64,000 nucleotides of DNA from Thermoplasmata archaeon (GTDB lineage Archaea > Thermoplasmatota > Thermoplasmata > Lutacidiplasmatales > UBA184). Positions 47,850-56,659 of this stretch are shown piece by piece. The notes beneath the pieces were generated by a model. That model saw nothing but the letters and a program-made list of their open reading frames with translations, ran no database searches and was not told the origin of the DNA. Made by a program: the position numbers and the translations under genes. Position 1 is the first letter of the stretch. The number at the start of each line of letters is the position of its first letter. Location of the stretch: assembly GCA_027306505.1 (NCBI GenBank), contig DAHUZP010000018.1:62001-126000 (forward strand), written 5' to 3'.

Positions 47850-49796
47850 ATGAAGCTCCTGTTCATCCACGCGGACCGGTTGAGCTTCGAGGCCCGCAAG
47901 CCGGCCCTTCGGTCCGCCCCTCCCCTCGCGCCCGAGGAGGCGAAGGGGGAGGCGAACGAGGCGCTCGTGGTCTTCTACAGCGTGGAGGCGGGGGACGTCC
48001 CGGACCTCCCGCTCGTGGTGGACCGCACGCTCGCCGAGGTCGAGAACGTCTTGGGCCAGGTGAAGGCCGAACGCGTGGTCCTCTACCCCTACGCCCACCT
48101 CTCCCAGAACCTGGCTCCACCCAACGAGGCGCAGAAGGCGGGAGAGCTGCTCAAGGCCGGGGCCCCGGCCCGGCTCAAGGTCCCGATCGTCTCGGCCCCC
48201 TTCGGATACTACAAGGCCTTCGAGTTGAAGGCGAAGGGACACCCTCTCGCCGAGCTCTCGCGCAGCGTGGTGGGCGTCGCCTCCGCGGGCGCGGCCCCGG
48301 GCGTCTCGCTGGTGAACAAGCCCAGCAAGGGAGCCCCGGGGTCAGCGCCCCCCGCCAAGGCGCCCCCGATGCAGGAGAGCGAAGCGCTCACCAGGGAGAA
48401 GAAGCTCGTTTCCCAGTGGTTCGTCCTCACCCCCGAGGCGAAGCTCGTCCCCGTCACGGAGTACGACTTCACGAAGGACCCGGAGTTCGGGGCGTTCTAC
48501 CGCTACGAGACGCAGGGCACGCGCCAGGCCGGCGAGGAGCCTCCTCACGTCCGCCTGATGCGGGAGCTCGAGCTCGTCGACTACGAGCCCGCCTCCGACG
48601 CGGGCAACTTCCGTTGGTACCCGAAGGGCCAGCTCATCAAGCGACTGCTCCAGGAGCAGTGCTCGGAGGTGATCCGCCGGGCGGGGGGGATGCGGGTGGA
48701 GACCCCCATCATGTACGACTACGAGCACCCCGCGCTCAAGCGCTACCTGGACCGCTTCCCGGCGCGGCAGTACGTCCTCAGGTCCGAGGACAAGGACTAC
48801 TTCCTGCGCTTCGCCGCCTGCTTCGGCCAGTACATGATCTTCCACGACATGGTGATGGGCCGCAAGGACCTCCCCGCCCGTCTCTACGAGCTCACCCACT
48901 ACTCGTTCCGGCGGGAGCAGACCGGGGAGCTCTCGGGGCTGCGAAGGCTTCGGACCTTCACCATGCCCGACATGCACACGCTCGTCGCGGACTACGCGCA
49001 AGCGAAGCACGAGTTCCTCGAGCAGTTCCAGCTCTGTCAGCGCTGGATGGCGGACCTGGGGGTCCCCTACAACGCGGCGGTGCGCTTCGTGCGGGGGTTC
49101 TATGACGAGAACCCGGACTTCGTGCAGGCGCTCGCGAAGGCGAACGGACGGCCCATGCTGGTCGAGATGTGGGAGGACCGGTTCTTCTACTTCGTGACGA
49201 AGATGGAGTTCCATCCCCTGGACACCCAGGGACGGGCCGCGGCCCTCTCCACCGTCCAGATCGACGTGGAGAACGGCGAGCGCTTCGGGATCCAGTACAC
49301 CGACTCCGACGGGAAGCGCAAGCACCCGCTCATCCTCCACGCGAGCATCCCCGGGGCGATCGAGCGGAACCTCTACGCGATCCTGGAGAACGAGGCGAAG
49401 AAGATGGCGAAGGGCCAGAAGGGCGCTTTCCCGTTCTGGCTCTCCCCGGTCCAGGTCCGCGTCCTGCCCGTCTCCGACCCGTTCGTGGAGCCGTGCTTGA
49501 AGCTCGCCTCCGAGATCGAGTCGCGCACGGGGGCCCGTGTCGACGTGGACGACCGCGATGAGGGGATCGGCCGGAAGATCCGGGACGCCGAGAGGGAATG
49601 GGTGCCGCTCATCCTGGTCTACGGCGAGAAGGAGGCTGGAGGCGCGAAGCTCCAGGTGCGCGTCCGCGATGGCCCTGCGCTCTCCCTATCGGCCCCGGAG
49701 CTCTTCGAGGAGGTCGGTCGCCGACAGGGGGACAAGCCTCGCGCGCCCCTCGGCCTCCCGACGCGGCTCAACCTGCGTCCCATCTTCCGGGGCTGA
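47850..49796 (+). CDS. thrS: Threonyl-tRNA synthetase, archaeal type
   Basis: Charges tRNA-Thr and clears mischarged serine. The 648-residue product begins with the archaeal-specific editing domain, related to D-aminoacyl-tRNA deacylase (MKLLFIHADRLSFEARKP, ALVVFYSVEAGD, VSAPFGYYKAFELKAKGHPL, to about residue 150). The class II core follows: YKGQLIKRLLQEQ-like start, motif 2 with YELTHYSFRREQTGELSGLRRLRTFTMPDMH, and the C-terminal anticodon domain (PFWLSPVQVRVLPVSD, then ASEIESRTGARVDVDDRDEGIGRKIRDAE). This confirms the archaeal origin of the window. Confidence 0.95.
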   Translation: MKLLFIHADRLSFEARKPALRSAPPLAPEEAKGEANEALVVFYSVEAGDVPDLPLVVDRTLAEVENVLGQVKAERVVLYPYAHLSQNLAPPNEAQKAGELLKAGAPARLKVPIVSAPFGYYKAFELKAKGHPLAELSRSVVGVASAGAAPGVSLVNKPSKGAPGSAPPAKAPPMQESEALTREKKLVSQWFVLTPEAKLVPVTEYDFTKDPEFGAFYRYETQGTRQAGEEPPHVRLMRELELVDYEPASDAGNFRWYPKGQLIKRLLQEQCSEVIRRAGGMRVETPIMYDYEHPALKRYLDRFPARQYVLRSEDKDYFLRFAACFGQYMIFHDMVMGRKDLPARLYELTHYSFRREQTGELSGLRRLRTFTMPDMHTLVADYAQAKHEFLEQFQLCQRWMADLGVPYNAAVRFVRGFYDENPDFVQALAKANGRPMLVEMWEDRFFYFVTKMEFHPLDTQGRAAALSTVQIDVENGERFGIQYTDSDGKRKHPLILHASIPGAIERNLYAILENEAKKMAKGQKGAFPFWLSPVQVRVLPVSDPFVEPCLKLASEIESRTGARVDVDDRDEGIGRKIRDAEREWVPLILVYGEKEAGGAKLQVRVRDGPALSLSAPELFEEVGRRQGDKPRAPLGLPTRLNLRPIFRG

Positions 49797-49876
49797 AGCG
49801 TCGGGCCCCTCGCGCTCCGGTCCGATGGCCCCCGGCGCCCCCACGATGACCGGGGGCCAAGGCCCTGGAGAGGTCC

Positions 49877-51679
49877 TCAGGCCTTGGGGTCGCTCCCCGA
49901 GGACGCTCCCGTCGAGGCTTTCGGTGCCTCCGAGGCGCCGGTGCTCGCCGGAGCGGGGAGAGGAGCAGAGCTCCGGGCGGTGGCGCGGAGGTAGCGGTGT
50001 CGGAGCAAAAGGCCCAGGAGGGCCATGATCGCGAGGAACCCCACGGGGGCCGCGACGATGAGCAGGCCCCAGCTCGTCCCTCCGGTCGAGAACTCCTGTG
50101 TCGCCGGGGGGGTCGAGGGGGGCGGATGGGCGGGGGCGGAAGGCCCAGACACGATGTGGACCGACACGGTCGAGCTCACGGTGAGGATCCCCGAGATCGC
50201 CGTCACGGTGACGGTGCCGTTGCCCGGGACCACCCCGCCGACGAAGAGCGCGGCCGCCCCTTCGTTCTCGGGGATGAGCTGTCCCAGCGAGCTCGGAACG
50301 AGCGCCCAGTCGTACGAGACGCCCCCGGGTTCCGCGCTTCCGTTCGACGCAAGCGCCTGCAACGCGAGGGTGCCGCCGGGCGCGAGGTCCGGTGGGGACG
50401 TGGGCGAGATGGCGACTGACGTGAGCGGGCTCCCTCCCCCGCTACTGGGGGAGGTGACGAGGACCACGAAGGTCGAGGTGGGCGAGTTGCCGGGGAGGGC
50501 CGTGCGGTACCCGGCGAGGTCCGTCGCGGAGAGGTAGAGCTCGAGCGTCCCCACGGTGGAGGTCGCGTTGAAGGGGAGCGTCACGCCGAAGGTGCCATTG
50601 TAGTAGAGGCCCGAGCTCAGGGTGAGCGGGACCGTCGACCAGAAGAACGCTCCCGAGTCCTTGTAGGTGACATCGACGTCGGGGGCGACCACGTCCTGCA
50701 CCGCGACCTGGAGGCTCAGCGGTGTCGCGACCGGCAGGGACGCCGGGAGCGCGGGGGTCGAGGTGAAGCGGGGCAGCATGGAGGCGTAGGGCAGCGCCGC
50801 CCACCACTGCGAGGCGATCTCCTGGTGGCCGATGGGGCTCGGGTGGAAGTAGTCCAGGTGGTTCACGTCATCGACGGAGAAGCTGAAGTTCCCGAGGTCC
50901 CAGTCGGTCACGTTGTACTGCTTCGTGATGAGCTGTTCCATGTGGTTGTAGGCCCGGTCCATGTAGTCCATCATCGCCCGGCCCGAGGAGGTGAGGAGCG
51001 CGGGGCAGGTGCTCTGCCAGACGAGCTCCGCCTGGGAGTTCCCGCCGAAGAGCGTCCAGAGGATGGTCACGTTGACGACGTTCGCGAGCGCGACCACGGT
51101 CGAGGGGGGCAGCTGGGTCCTCAGGATCCGGAAGGTGTGGTTCAGCGACTCGGAGAAGTTGTCCACCGTGGTGGGCGTCGGCGTGCTCCCGCTGTGGCGG
51201 CAGAGGTCGTTCCCTCCGATGAGGATGGTCACGAACCCGCTGCGGTTCATGACCGCCTCCTCGGCCTGCCAGATCATGTCGCTCGCCTTGTCCCCGGGCA
51301 CGGCCAAAAGGTGGGGTGTGATCGAGTTCGGCCCGTAGATCCTCTCCAGGCGCTTCCAGAGGGAGAAGACCGACGTGTCCCAGCCCACCGCATAGGAGTA
51401 GTACGGCTGGATGCCCAGATTGATCGCGCTCCCGTTCGCGTCGTAGGCGGGGGTGATCGAGTCACCCAGCGCAGAGTAGCTCACGGGGTTGGGGAGCGGC
51501 AGGTTGGACGGGCTCCTGGGGGAGGAGGAGGTCGCGGGGGCCAGGGTAGGGAGGAGCGAGCTCGAACCCTGGCTCCGGGGTGCGGCGGCCGTTCCGAGCC
51601 CCCCCATGGAGGATAGGAGCACCAAGCCGACGAGCAGTCCGCCCAGGGCGAGGAGCCGTGGGGTGGGACGGCGAGCCAA
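49877..51679 (-). CDS. Surface SGNH/GDSL hydrolase with Ig-like C-terminal domain
   Basis: A predicted exported esterase/lipase-like enzyme of 600 residues. A signal segment (LLALGGLLVGLVLLSSMGG) is followed by an SGNH domain: block I ALGDSI (Ser74), block III IGGNDLCR and the catalytic His region LDYFHPSPIGHQEI. Then comes a domain of about 110 residues and an Ig-like repeat with DWALVPSSLGQLIPENEGAA and PGNGTVTVTA, matching the repeats of the giant protein at 58064. A C-terminal transmembrane helix (VAAPVGFLAIMALLGLLL) anchors it, with a Ser/Ala tail. The TTG start at 51679 is about 29 bases from a CTCAAATAG box. Sequons (N-x-S/T) are frequent. Confidence 0.85.
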   Translation of the reverse strand: MARRPTPRLLALGGLLVGLVLLSSMGGLGTAAAPRSQGSSSLLPTLAPATSSSPRSPSNLPLPNPVSYSALGDSITPAYDANGSAINLGIQPYYSYAVGWDTSVFSLWKRLERIYGPNSITPHLLAVPGDKASDMIWQAEEAVMNRSGFVTILIGGNDLCRHSGSTPTPTTVDNFSESLNHTFRILRTQLPPSTVVALANVVNVTILWTLFGGNSQAELVWQSTCPALLTSSGRAMMDYMDRAYNHMEQLITKQYNVTDWDLGNFSFSVDDVNHLDYFHPSPIGHQEIASQWWAALPYASMLPRFTSTPALPASLPVATPLSLQVAVQDVVAPDVDVTYKDSGAFFWSTVPLTLSSGLYYNGTFGVTLPFNATSTVGTLELYLSATDLAGYRTALPGNSPTSTFVVLVTSPSSGGGSPLTSVAISPTSPPDLAPGGTLALQALASNGSAEPGGVSYDWALVPSSLGQLIPENEGAAALFVGGVVPGNGTVTVTAISGILTVSSTVSVHIVSGPSAPAHPPPSTPPATQEFSTGGTSWGLLIVAAPVGFLAIMALLGLLLRHRYLRATARSSAPLPAPASTGASEAPKASTGASSGSDPKA

Positions 51680-51703
51680 CGTGGGCGTCGCGAGCCATCA
51701 GGG

Positions 51704-51713
51704 GCTATTTGAG
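51704..51713 (-). promoter_or_regulatory. Putative box A (CTCAAATAGC) of the SGNH hydrolase gene
   Basis: The box is centred about 29 bases before the TTG at 51679 on the minus strand. It gives a leaderless, non-ATG start. Confidence 0.45.
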
Positions 51714-51901
51714 CCCGAGGTGGGGAAGGACAGGCCACCCGACCTTACCGACCCACCCGAGCGTGCGGCGCTCGAGGGCCTCGAGCTGGTTGAGAAGGAC
51801 CATGAGGGCCCGGGTCGCCCCCCCCCACCCGCGTTCGCCCTTCGGAGCCCGGAAGAGCCCCCACGGGCCAACCTCAAGGCCCGGCATCGATCCCCTCGTC
51901 G

Positions 51902-52861
51902 ATGCCGCTGCCTCACGGCGACCTCGAGGTCGGTCGGCAGCGCCTCTACTTCCACAGCTCGGAAGCGATGCCCGAGCTCGGGAACGGGAGCGTCGACGTC
52001 ATCGTCACGAGCCCCCCCTACAATCGCGGCAAGCGCTACCACCCGCTCTACTCCGACCTGTTGCCGGAGACGGAGTACCGAGGCCTGCTCCTCCGCATCT
52101 TCCGGGAGTGCCATCGGGTGCTCGCCCCGGAGGGAGCGTTCTTCCTCAACATCGGCGACGCGGCCGGGGACCAGGGGAAGAGCGAGCGTGTGGTCGGTTG
52201 GGCCCAGGAGGCCGGGTTCGTTCGGGTCCAGACGCTGGTCTGGGTGAAGTCGCTCCTCGGGAAGGGGCACTTCACGCCCAGCGGGCGGGGCCGTAGCTTC
52301 TCGAACCTCTTCGAGTACGTCTTCCTCCTCGCGAAGGGACGCCGCCCCCGGCTCGACGTGAAGGCCGTGGGGATCCCCTATGCCGACAAGTCGAACATCG
52401 GCCGGTACAGCGAGGTCGACCTGAGGGACGCAGGGAACGTCTGGTTCGTCCCCTACAACGAGACGACCGGCGCCCGGGTGAAGAAGGGGCACGAAGCTCC
52501 CTTTCCCGTCGAGCTCCCCTGGCGGGCGCTCCGCTGCGTTCCTCGTGCGGCGCGCGCGCTCGATCCCTTCGCCGGGACCGGCGCGACGCTGCGGGCCTGC
52601 GAGGCGCTCGGGATGGAAGGGGTCGGCTACGAGCCGTACCCTCAGGTCGAGGTCATCCGGCGGCGTCTCGCCTCGCCGTTCACTCCTCCCCCGACGCTCC
52701 TGCTCCCCGAGCTGGAGCGCTCTCTGAGGGTGCTCGGCGACCTGCTGCCCAAGGTCCCAGCTTCCGAGATCGAAGGGCTGAAGGCCCGGCAGCGCAGGGA
52801 CCTCCGGACGGCGGAAGCCCTCCTCCGGGTGCTCGGGGGCGGAGGGCCGCCGGAGCGCTGA
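51902..52861 (+). CDS. DNA methyltransferase of the TSPPY (beta) group
   Basis: A predicted N4-cytosine or N6-adenine DNA methyltransferase of 319 residues. Motif IV is TSPPYNRG (residues 36-43), which suggests N4-cytosine. The SAM motif I (LDPFAGTGAT) comes later, giving the beta-group order. Between them lies VLAPEGAFFLNIGDAAGD, then a target-recognition stretch around 130-190. No restriction endonuclease gene is adjacent, so it is an orphan methyltransferase in this window. A decayed transposase follows it directly, which may mean the region was acquired or has lost a partner. The ATG at 51902 is chosen. Confidence 0.88.
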   Translation: MPLPHGDLEVGRQRLYFHSSEAMPELGNGSVDVIVTSPPYNRGKRYHPLYSDLLPETEYRGLLLRIFRECHRVLAPEGAFFLNIGDAAGDQGKSERVVGWAQEAGFVRVQTLVWVKSLLGKGHFTPSGRGRSFSNLFEYVFLLAKGRRPRLDVKAVGIPYADKSNIGRYSEVDLRDAGNVWFVPYNETTGARVKKGHEAPFPVELPWRALRCVPRAARALDPFAGTGATLRACEALGMEGVGYEPYPQVEVIRRRLASPFTPPPTLLLPELERSLRVLGDLLPKVPASEIEGLKARQRRDLRTAEALLRVLGGGGPPER

Positions 52862-52889
52862 GGGAGGCGCCCTGAACAGCGCGTCCCGG

Positions 52890-53371
52890 GTCATTGCACA
52901 TCGCCTTCGCAAGGTAGCATGGCCTCATCCCCCCGCTCCCGGGGACGGGCTCGACCGCTCTCGGAACCTCCTCGGGCTTGGGGAAGTAGCGGTTGCAGAG
53001 GCAGAGCCGTCGGGTGAGCTTCCACCCTCGCTCGCTGGGGTCGAGCTGGGGACCGGCCGCGGGGAGGAACGAGGGCTCGAACCTGTCCACCACCTCGGCC
53101 GCCCTCCCGTTCGTCCATGGCCCAGAGGACCAACACGGGATCTCGGTCCACCGCTTGGAGTTTCTTTTGTGGGCCCCCGCCTGAACGATGGGACCGGTGT
53201 GGTGGAGCTCGGGACGGGGCTTTCGCGGACGGGACCCGAGCTGACGGAAGAGACGCTGGCACTGACGTGCCCCGAGGTCGGCCTCGAACTTCTGCTCGAG
53301 GAAGGCGGGGAGGGCCTTCCCGTCCCAGAGGTGACCGGTGAGACCCACGTCCTCGGCGTCAGGTACGGCAT
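52890..53371 (-). pseudogene. IS630-family transposase remnant
   Basis: Recognisable pieces of an IS630-type DDE transposase lie in different frames. The N-terminal part reads LWDGKALPAFLEQKFEADLG and CQRLFRQLGSRPRKPRPE. The catalytic-core start KKLQAVDRDPVLVLWAMDE is in another frame. The end reads FLPAAGPQLDPSERGWKLTR and LCLCNRYFP, which matches the usual LPPYSPQLNPxERxWK. The first two pieces need a frameshift and the last lies too close to DE, so an internal deletion is likely. No clean terminal inverted repeats are visible. It is therefore inactive. Confidence 0.7.
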
Positions 53372-53431
53372 GGGGTCCCGTGGAAGGGCCTCACCCCACC
53401 CATGTGCCCGTCATGGTGGGTGACGTTCGGT

Positions 53432-55954
53432 TCAGTCCCGATGTTCCTGGAGCGCTTCGGAGAGCTCCCGTCGCAGGAACTGCGCGGTGCGGGAGAGCTC
53501 CTCGCCCTGGGAGAGCTTCTCCGCTTCCGCGAGCCGCTCGGCAGCTTCACGGAGGTCACCGCGGGCGTTGGAGGCGAAGGCGAGACGGTAGAGCGCCTCG
53601 GCCTGCGCCCGGCGCTGACCGATCGCGCGGCCCACTTCGAGCGAAGCGAGCGCGGCCTTCTCCCCCCGCTCGAGCAGCACCATCCGTCCGGCGAGGTCCG
53701 CGCAGGTGAGGAGGGCACGGGCCTCGCGCTCCCGGTCCTTGAGCGCCCGGGAGAGGTCGACCAGCGCCTCCGCGACCGCGAGCCCTTCCTTCATCTCTCC
53801 CTTGGCCGCGTGGTTGGAGGCCTTCCTCAACAGGGAGTCCAAGAGCCTCCAGGCCTCCGGCACCTCGGGGATGAGGGCAAGGGCCCGGTCCATGGTGACC
53901 CGGGCGGCCTCCGGGTCGTTGAGGGAGTGCTCGATCGCGGCTCGGCCGAGCTCAGCGAAGAGCGCCCCGGTCTTGTCGCCGTCCGCGAGCAGCTCGCGGA
54001 TGCCGGCCTCCAGCAGGGCCGTCGATGCCTCTCTCGTCTCGGGGTCGATCATGAACTCCACGTCCGCGAGAGCCGTGAGCGTCCGGCCGATCTCTCCCCG
54101 GGGCGCCTTCGCCTTCTCCAGCGCCTCCCGGCACCCCTGGAGCTCCGCGCGGGCGCTCTGGTAGTCCCCCGCCGTGTAGTCGAGGCGGCTGAGGAAGCGT
54201 CGGACCCAGGCCACCCCGAGGAGGTCGCCCGCCTCCTCGAAGCGGGCGAGCGCCTCCTCGGCGAGGGACCGGGCGACCGCCGGGTCCTTCCCGCGGGCGG
54301 TCACCCGGGCGAGATCGAGCAGGACTCCGCCGTAGGGAGAGCCGCGCTCGTGGAGGTTCCCCAGAAGGTCCCTCGCACGGGAGAGCGCCTGCATCGCCTC
54401 GTCGTCCGCCCCCAGGGCATAGGCCGTCGACCCCAGCTGGTGCAGGATCGCGGCCTCGCCCCGGACGTCCTGAGGTCCCGAGCGCTGGTGGACGGTGTGC
54501 ACCTGCTCGAGCAGCTCGCGCTCCTTGGGGAGCGAGCCCATGCTGCGGGCGATCTCCAGCGCCGCCTGGAGATGGGTGAGGGCCTTCTCGTCGACCCTGC
54601 CCTGAGAGAAGTGGTGGGCCAGAGCGAACGTCCGGGTGGGGTCGCGCGACGCGGGGAAGGACTCGAGCGCCTCCCCGACCTTGCGATGGAGCACCCGGCG
54701 GCGCGCGGCGGTGAGGTCCTTGTACACGCGCTCCCGCGTCGTGTCCTCGACGAACCCGTAGATGGTCCCTCCCTGCTCCTCGAGGAGGCCCCGATGGACC
54801 AGCTCCTCCAGCAGCTCCGCCATGCGCTCCTCCTCCTCGCCCGCGGCGCGACGGAGAAGCTCGAAGGGCACGGAGGGGCCGGCGACCGCGGCGATCGCGA
54901 ACACCCGCTCCTGTTCCTCGGTGAGATGGGCGATGGGGTCCTCCGCGGGACCGCGCTCCCCTCCGCCCGATGGGTCCCCGGGAAGCGAACCATGGGTCTG
55001 GTAGCTCCGATACAGGCGCGTCGCGAGCCCGGGGAGCCCGTTCGAGCGACGGACGATCTCCGTGACCACGCTCTCAGGGACCGCGGAGCGGGACCCCCCT
55101 CGCTCCTGCTCTTCGAGGAAGGAGCGGAGCTCTCCCTCCGGCAAGGGGGAGAGCGGGCGACGCACCGCGATTTGGGAGAGGAAGGTCCGCTCGAGCGCCC
55201 GTTGGAGGGCCGGGTAGAGGTCCTCCTCCCGGGTGTAGGTAAGGAGGATCCACAAGGGCGCTTCCGTCCGCCACTCCAGCAGCACCGCAACGAGGTCAGC
55301 GGAGACGTGGTCCGCGAGCTGGAGGTCCTCCAGGGCGAGCAGGAGCGGGGCCTCCCGGGCCCGGTCCACCAGGAACTGGCGGATCTGGGTCAGGAGCCGG
55401 GCGCGCTTCTCCTGGGCGATCTGGTTCGGGTCGGCGAGCGAACGGACCAGGTGCTCGTACTCGGCCTGCGCGGAGGGCCCGGAGCCGGCGGACTCCCTCG
55501 CCTCGGCGGGAGCGATCCCGGCACCGAGCACCAGCGTCGAGAGCTCGAACCTGCCCCCGGGGGAGATGGCCATCCGGGAGAGCCCCTCCTCCCTCCCTCC
55601 CGCTTCCGAGCCGTTCGGGCGGGTGGGGCCGCCATCCGCGTCGTTCCCCGAGCTGCTAGGGTGCCAGGAGCCGAGCGCCGCGCGGAAGAGCGAGAGCGGG
55701 GCGAGCGCGTCGTCGCGCTCCGCCCGGCAGAGCAGGGTCTCGAAGCCGGCGAGCTCCGCCTCCCGACGTGCCGCCCCCACGACCCAGGCCTTGCCCAAGT
55801 CCGGGCCGCCCACGATGCAGGTGGCGAGCGTGGTGGACCTCGAACGCACCTCGTCCCGGTCCCGGGCGAGGTCCCGGAGCACCGCCGCCCGGATCGGGGC
55901 GCGCGGACGTGCGACGGAAGAGGGGCGAGAGAGGGCCATGGTCGGCTCGTTCAC
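53432..55954 (-). CDS. Large AAA/STAND-type NTPase with TPR repeats, P-loop degenerate
   Basis: An 840-residue protein resembling signal-transduction NTPases of the MalT/AAA_16 kind. The P-loop reads GGPDLGKAW, keeping GK but losing the following Ser/Thr. Walker B appears as LLLALEDLQLAD. A winged-helix-like stretch follows (LLEELVHRGLLEEQGGTIYGFVEDTTRERVY), then about 400 residues of TPR helices (repeats such as ARSLAEEALARFEEAGDLLG and ARALLTCADLAGRMVLLE). It could be a regulator or scaffold that senses ligand through the TPRs. The GTG at 55954, after GGGAGGGG, is chosen; 55972 and 55939 are alternatives. It follows a small AbrB-like gene on the same strand and is probably cotranscribed with it. 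Confidence 0.75.
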   Translation of the reverse strand: MNEPTMALSRPSSVARPRAPIRAAVLRDLARDRDEVRSRSTTLATCIVGGPDLGKAWVVGAARREAELAGFETLLCRAERDDALAPLSLFRAALGSWHPSSSGNDADGGPTRPNGSEAGGREEGLSRMAISPGGRFELSTLVLGAGIAPAEARESAGSGPSAQAEYEHLVRSLADPNQIAQEKRARLLTQIRQFLVDRAREAPLLLALEDLQLADHVSADLVAVLLEWRTEAPLWILLTYTREEDLYPALQRALERTFLSQIAVRRPLSPLPEGELRSFLEEQERGGSRSAVPESVVTEIVRRSNGLPGLATRLYRSYQTHGSLPGDPSGGGERGPAEDPIAHLTEEQERVFAIAAVAGPSVPFELLRRAAGEEEERMAELLEELVHRGLLEEQGGTIYGFVEDTTRERVYKDLTAARRRVLHRKVGEALESFPASRDPTRTFALAHHFSQGRVDEKALTHLQAALEIARSMGSLPKERELLEQVHTVHQRSGPQDVRGEAAILHQLGSTAYALGADDEAMQALSRARDLLGNLHERGSPYGGVLLDLARVTARGKDPAVARSLAEEALARFEEAGDLLGVAWVRRFLSRLDYTAGDYQSARAELQGCREALEKAKAPRGEIGRTLTALADVEFMIDPETREASTALLEAGIRELLADGDKTGALFAELGRAAIEHSLNDPEAARVTMDRALALIPEVPEAWRLLDSLLRKASNHAAKGEMKEGLAVAEALVDLSRALKDREREARALLTCADLAGRMVLLERGEKAALASLEVGRAIGQRRAQAEALYRLAFASNARGDLREAAERLAEAEKLSQGEELSRTAQFLRRELSEALQEHRD

Positions 55955-56032
55955 CGGAGGCCCCTCCCGCACCTTGTAGGTTGCGCGCTCCTCGGTCCGT
56001 CGTCCGGGGGTCTTCGCGGGGAGCTTCTGCCC

Positions 56033-56614
56033 TCAGCCCTGGGGCACGGGGGGGCGTCGCGCGCGGGACGAGACGGGCGCGCTCCGCGAGGTGCGTCCGC
56101 CGGAGCGCTCGAGCTCGGAGAGGGGGGGTCGAAGGTTGAGGAGCAGCGATCTCGCGAGGTAGAGGTGGGGGACCAAGCTCGCCGGGGGGTGGTGATACTC
56201 CGCCCCTCCACGCGTCGCCTCGCGGTAAGCGTAGTACTCCTCGCTCGGCAGGAACCAAAGGAGCGTGTCGTCCGTGCCTCTCGCCCCGTGCTCGCCTCGG
56301 GGGTAGGTCGTGATCCCCAGGTGGCGTTCCACGTCGTCCGGGAGGTTGAAGACCAGCTTCTGGGTGAGCTGGGAGATCCCCACCACGCGGTTCGAGGCCA
56401 TCTCCTTCGCGAGCAGGTCCGCGGACCGGTGGGTGCCGATCACCCGCAGCGTTTCCGGTCCCCGGTCCAGGAACGCGATCGCCCTTCCGGGCCTCTGCAG
56501 CCGCTCGAGCTCCTCGGCCCGGCAGCCGAGCAGGTCGGCCACTTCCCCGGGGAGCTGCGCCGTGCACCAGCTGGGATGCACGGCCCGCAGCACGACCCAC
56601 CCCTCCTCGCGCAT
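56033..56614 (-). CDS. AbrB-like small regulator of unknown specificity
   Basis: A 193-residue protein with two similar halves. Each starts with a swapped-hairpin-like block: VVLRAVHPSWCTAQLPGEVADLLGC (residues 7-31) and VVGISQLTQKLVFNLPDDVERHLGI (about 77-101). This is the pattern of SpoVT/AbrB domains, so one polypeptide may carry a tandem pair. A middle region (TDDTLLWFLPSEEYYAYREA) and an Arg-rich tail follow. AbrB proteins bind DNA and often autoregulate, and a direct repeat lies at its promoter. It precedes the AAA/TPR gene. The assignment rests on the pattern alone. Confidence 0.6.
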   Translation of the reverse strand: MREEGWVVLRAVHPSWCTAQLPGEVADLLGCRAEELERLQRPGRAIAFLDRGPETLRVIGTHRSADLLAKEMASNRVVGISQLTQKLVFNLPDDVERHLGITTYPRGEHGARGTDDTLLWFLPSEEYYAYREATRGGAEYHHPPASLVPHLYLARSLLLNLRPPLSELERSGGRTSRSAPVSSRARRPPVPQG

Positions 56615-56627
56615 GATGAACCTTGAA

Positions 56628-56654
56628 TATGAGGTTCCTCAGAATTTATGAGGT
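56628..56654 (-). promoter_or_regulatory. Promoter and direct repeat TATGAGGT x2 before the AbrB-like gene
   Basis: Read on the plus strand, TATGAGGT occurs at 56628-56635 and 56647-56654, 19 bases apart (two helical turns). Between them lies GAGGTTCCTC, a small palindrome (56631-56640). On the minus strand CATAAATT (56643-56650) serves as box A for the ATG at 56614. A regulator bound there would overlap the box. Confidence 0.5.
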
Positions 56655-56659
56655 CTTCG

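Noticed and set aside
53402-56626. 1074-codon open frame opposite the AAA/TPR and AbrB-like genes
   Set aside because: It has no family signature, is low in complexity (Arg/Glu/Gly/Leu-rich), and lies opposite two coherent genes with TPR and AbrB-like patterns. It is a shadow of G+C-rich coding DNA.
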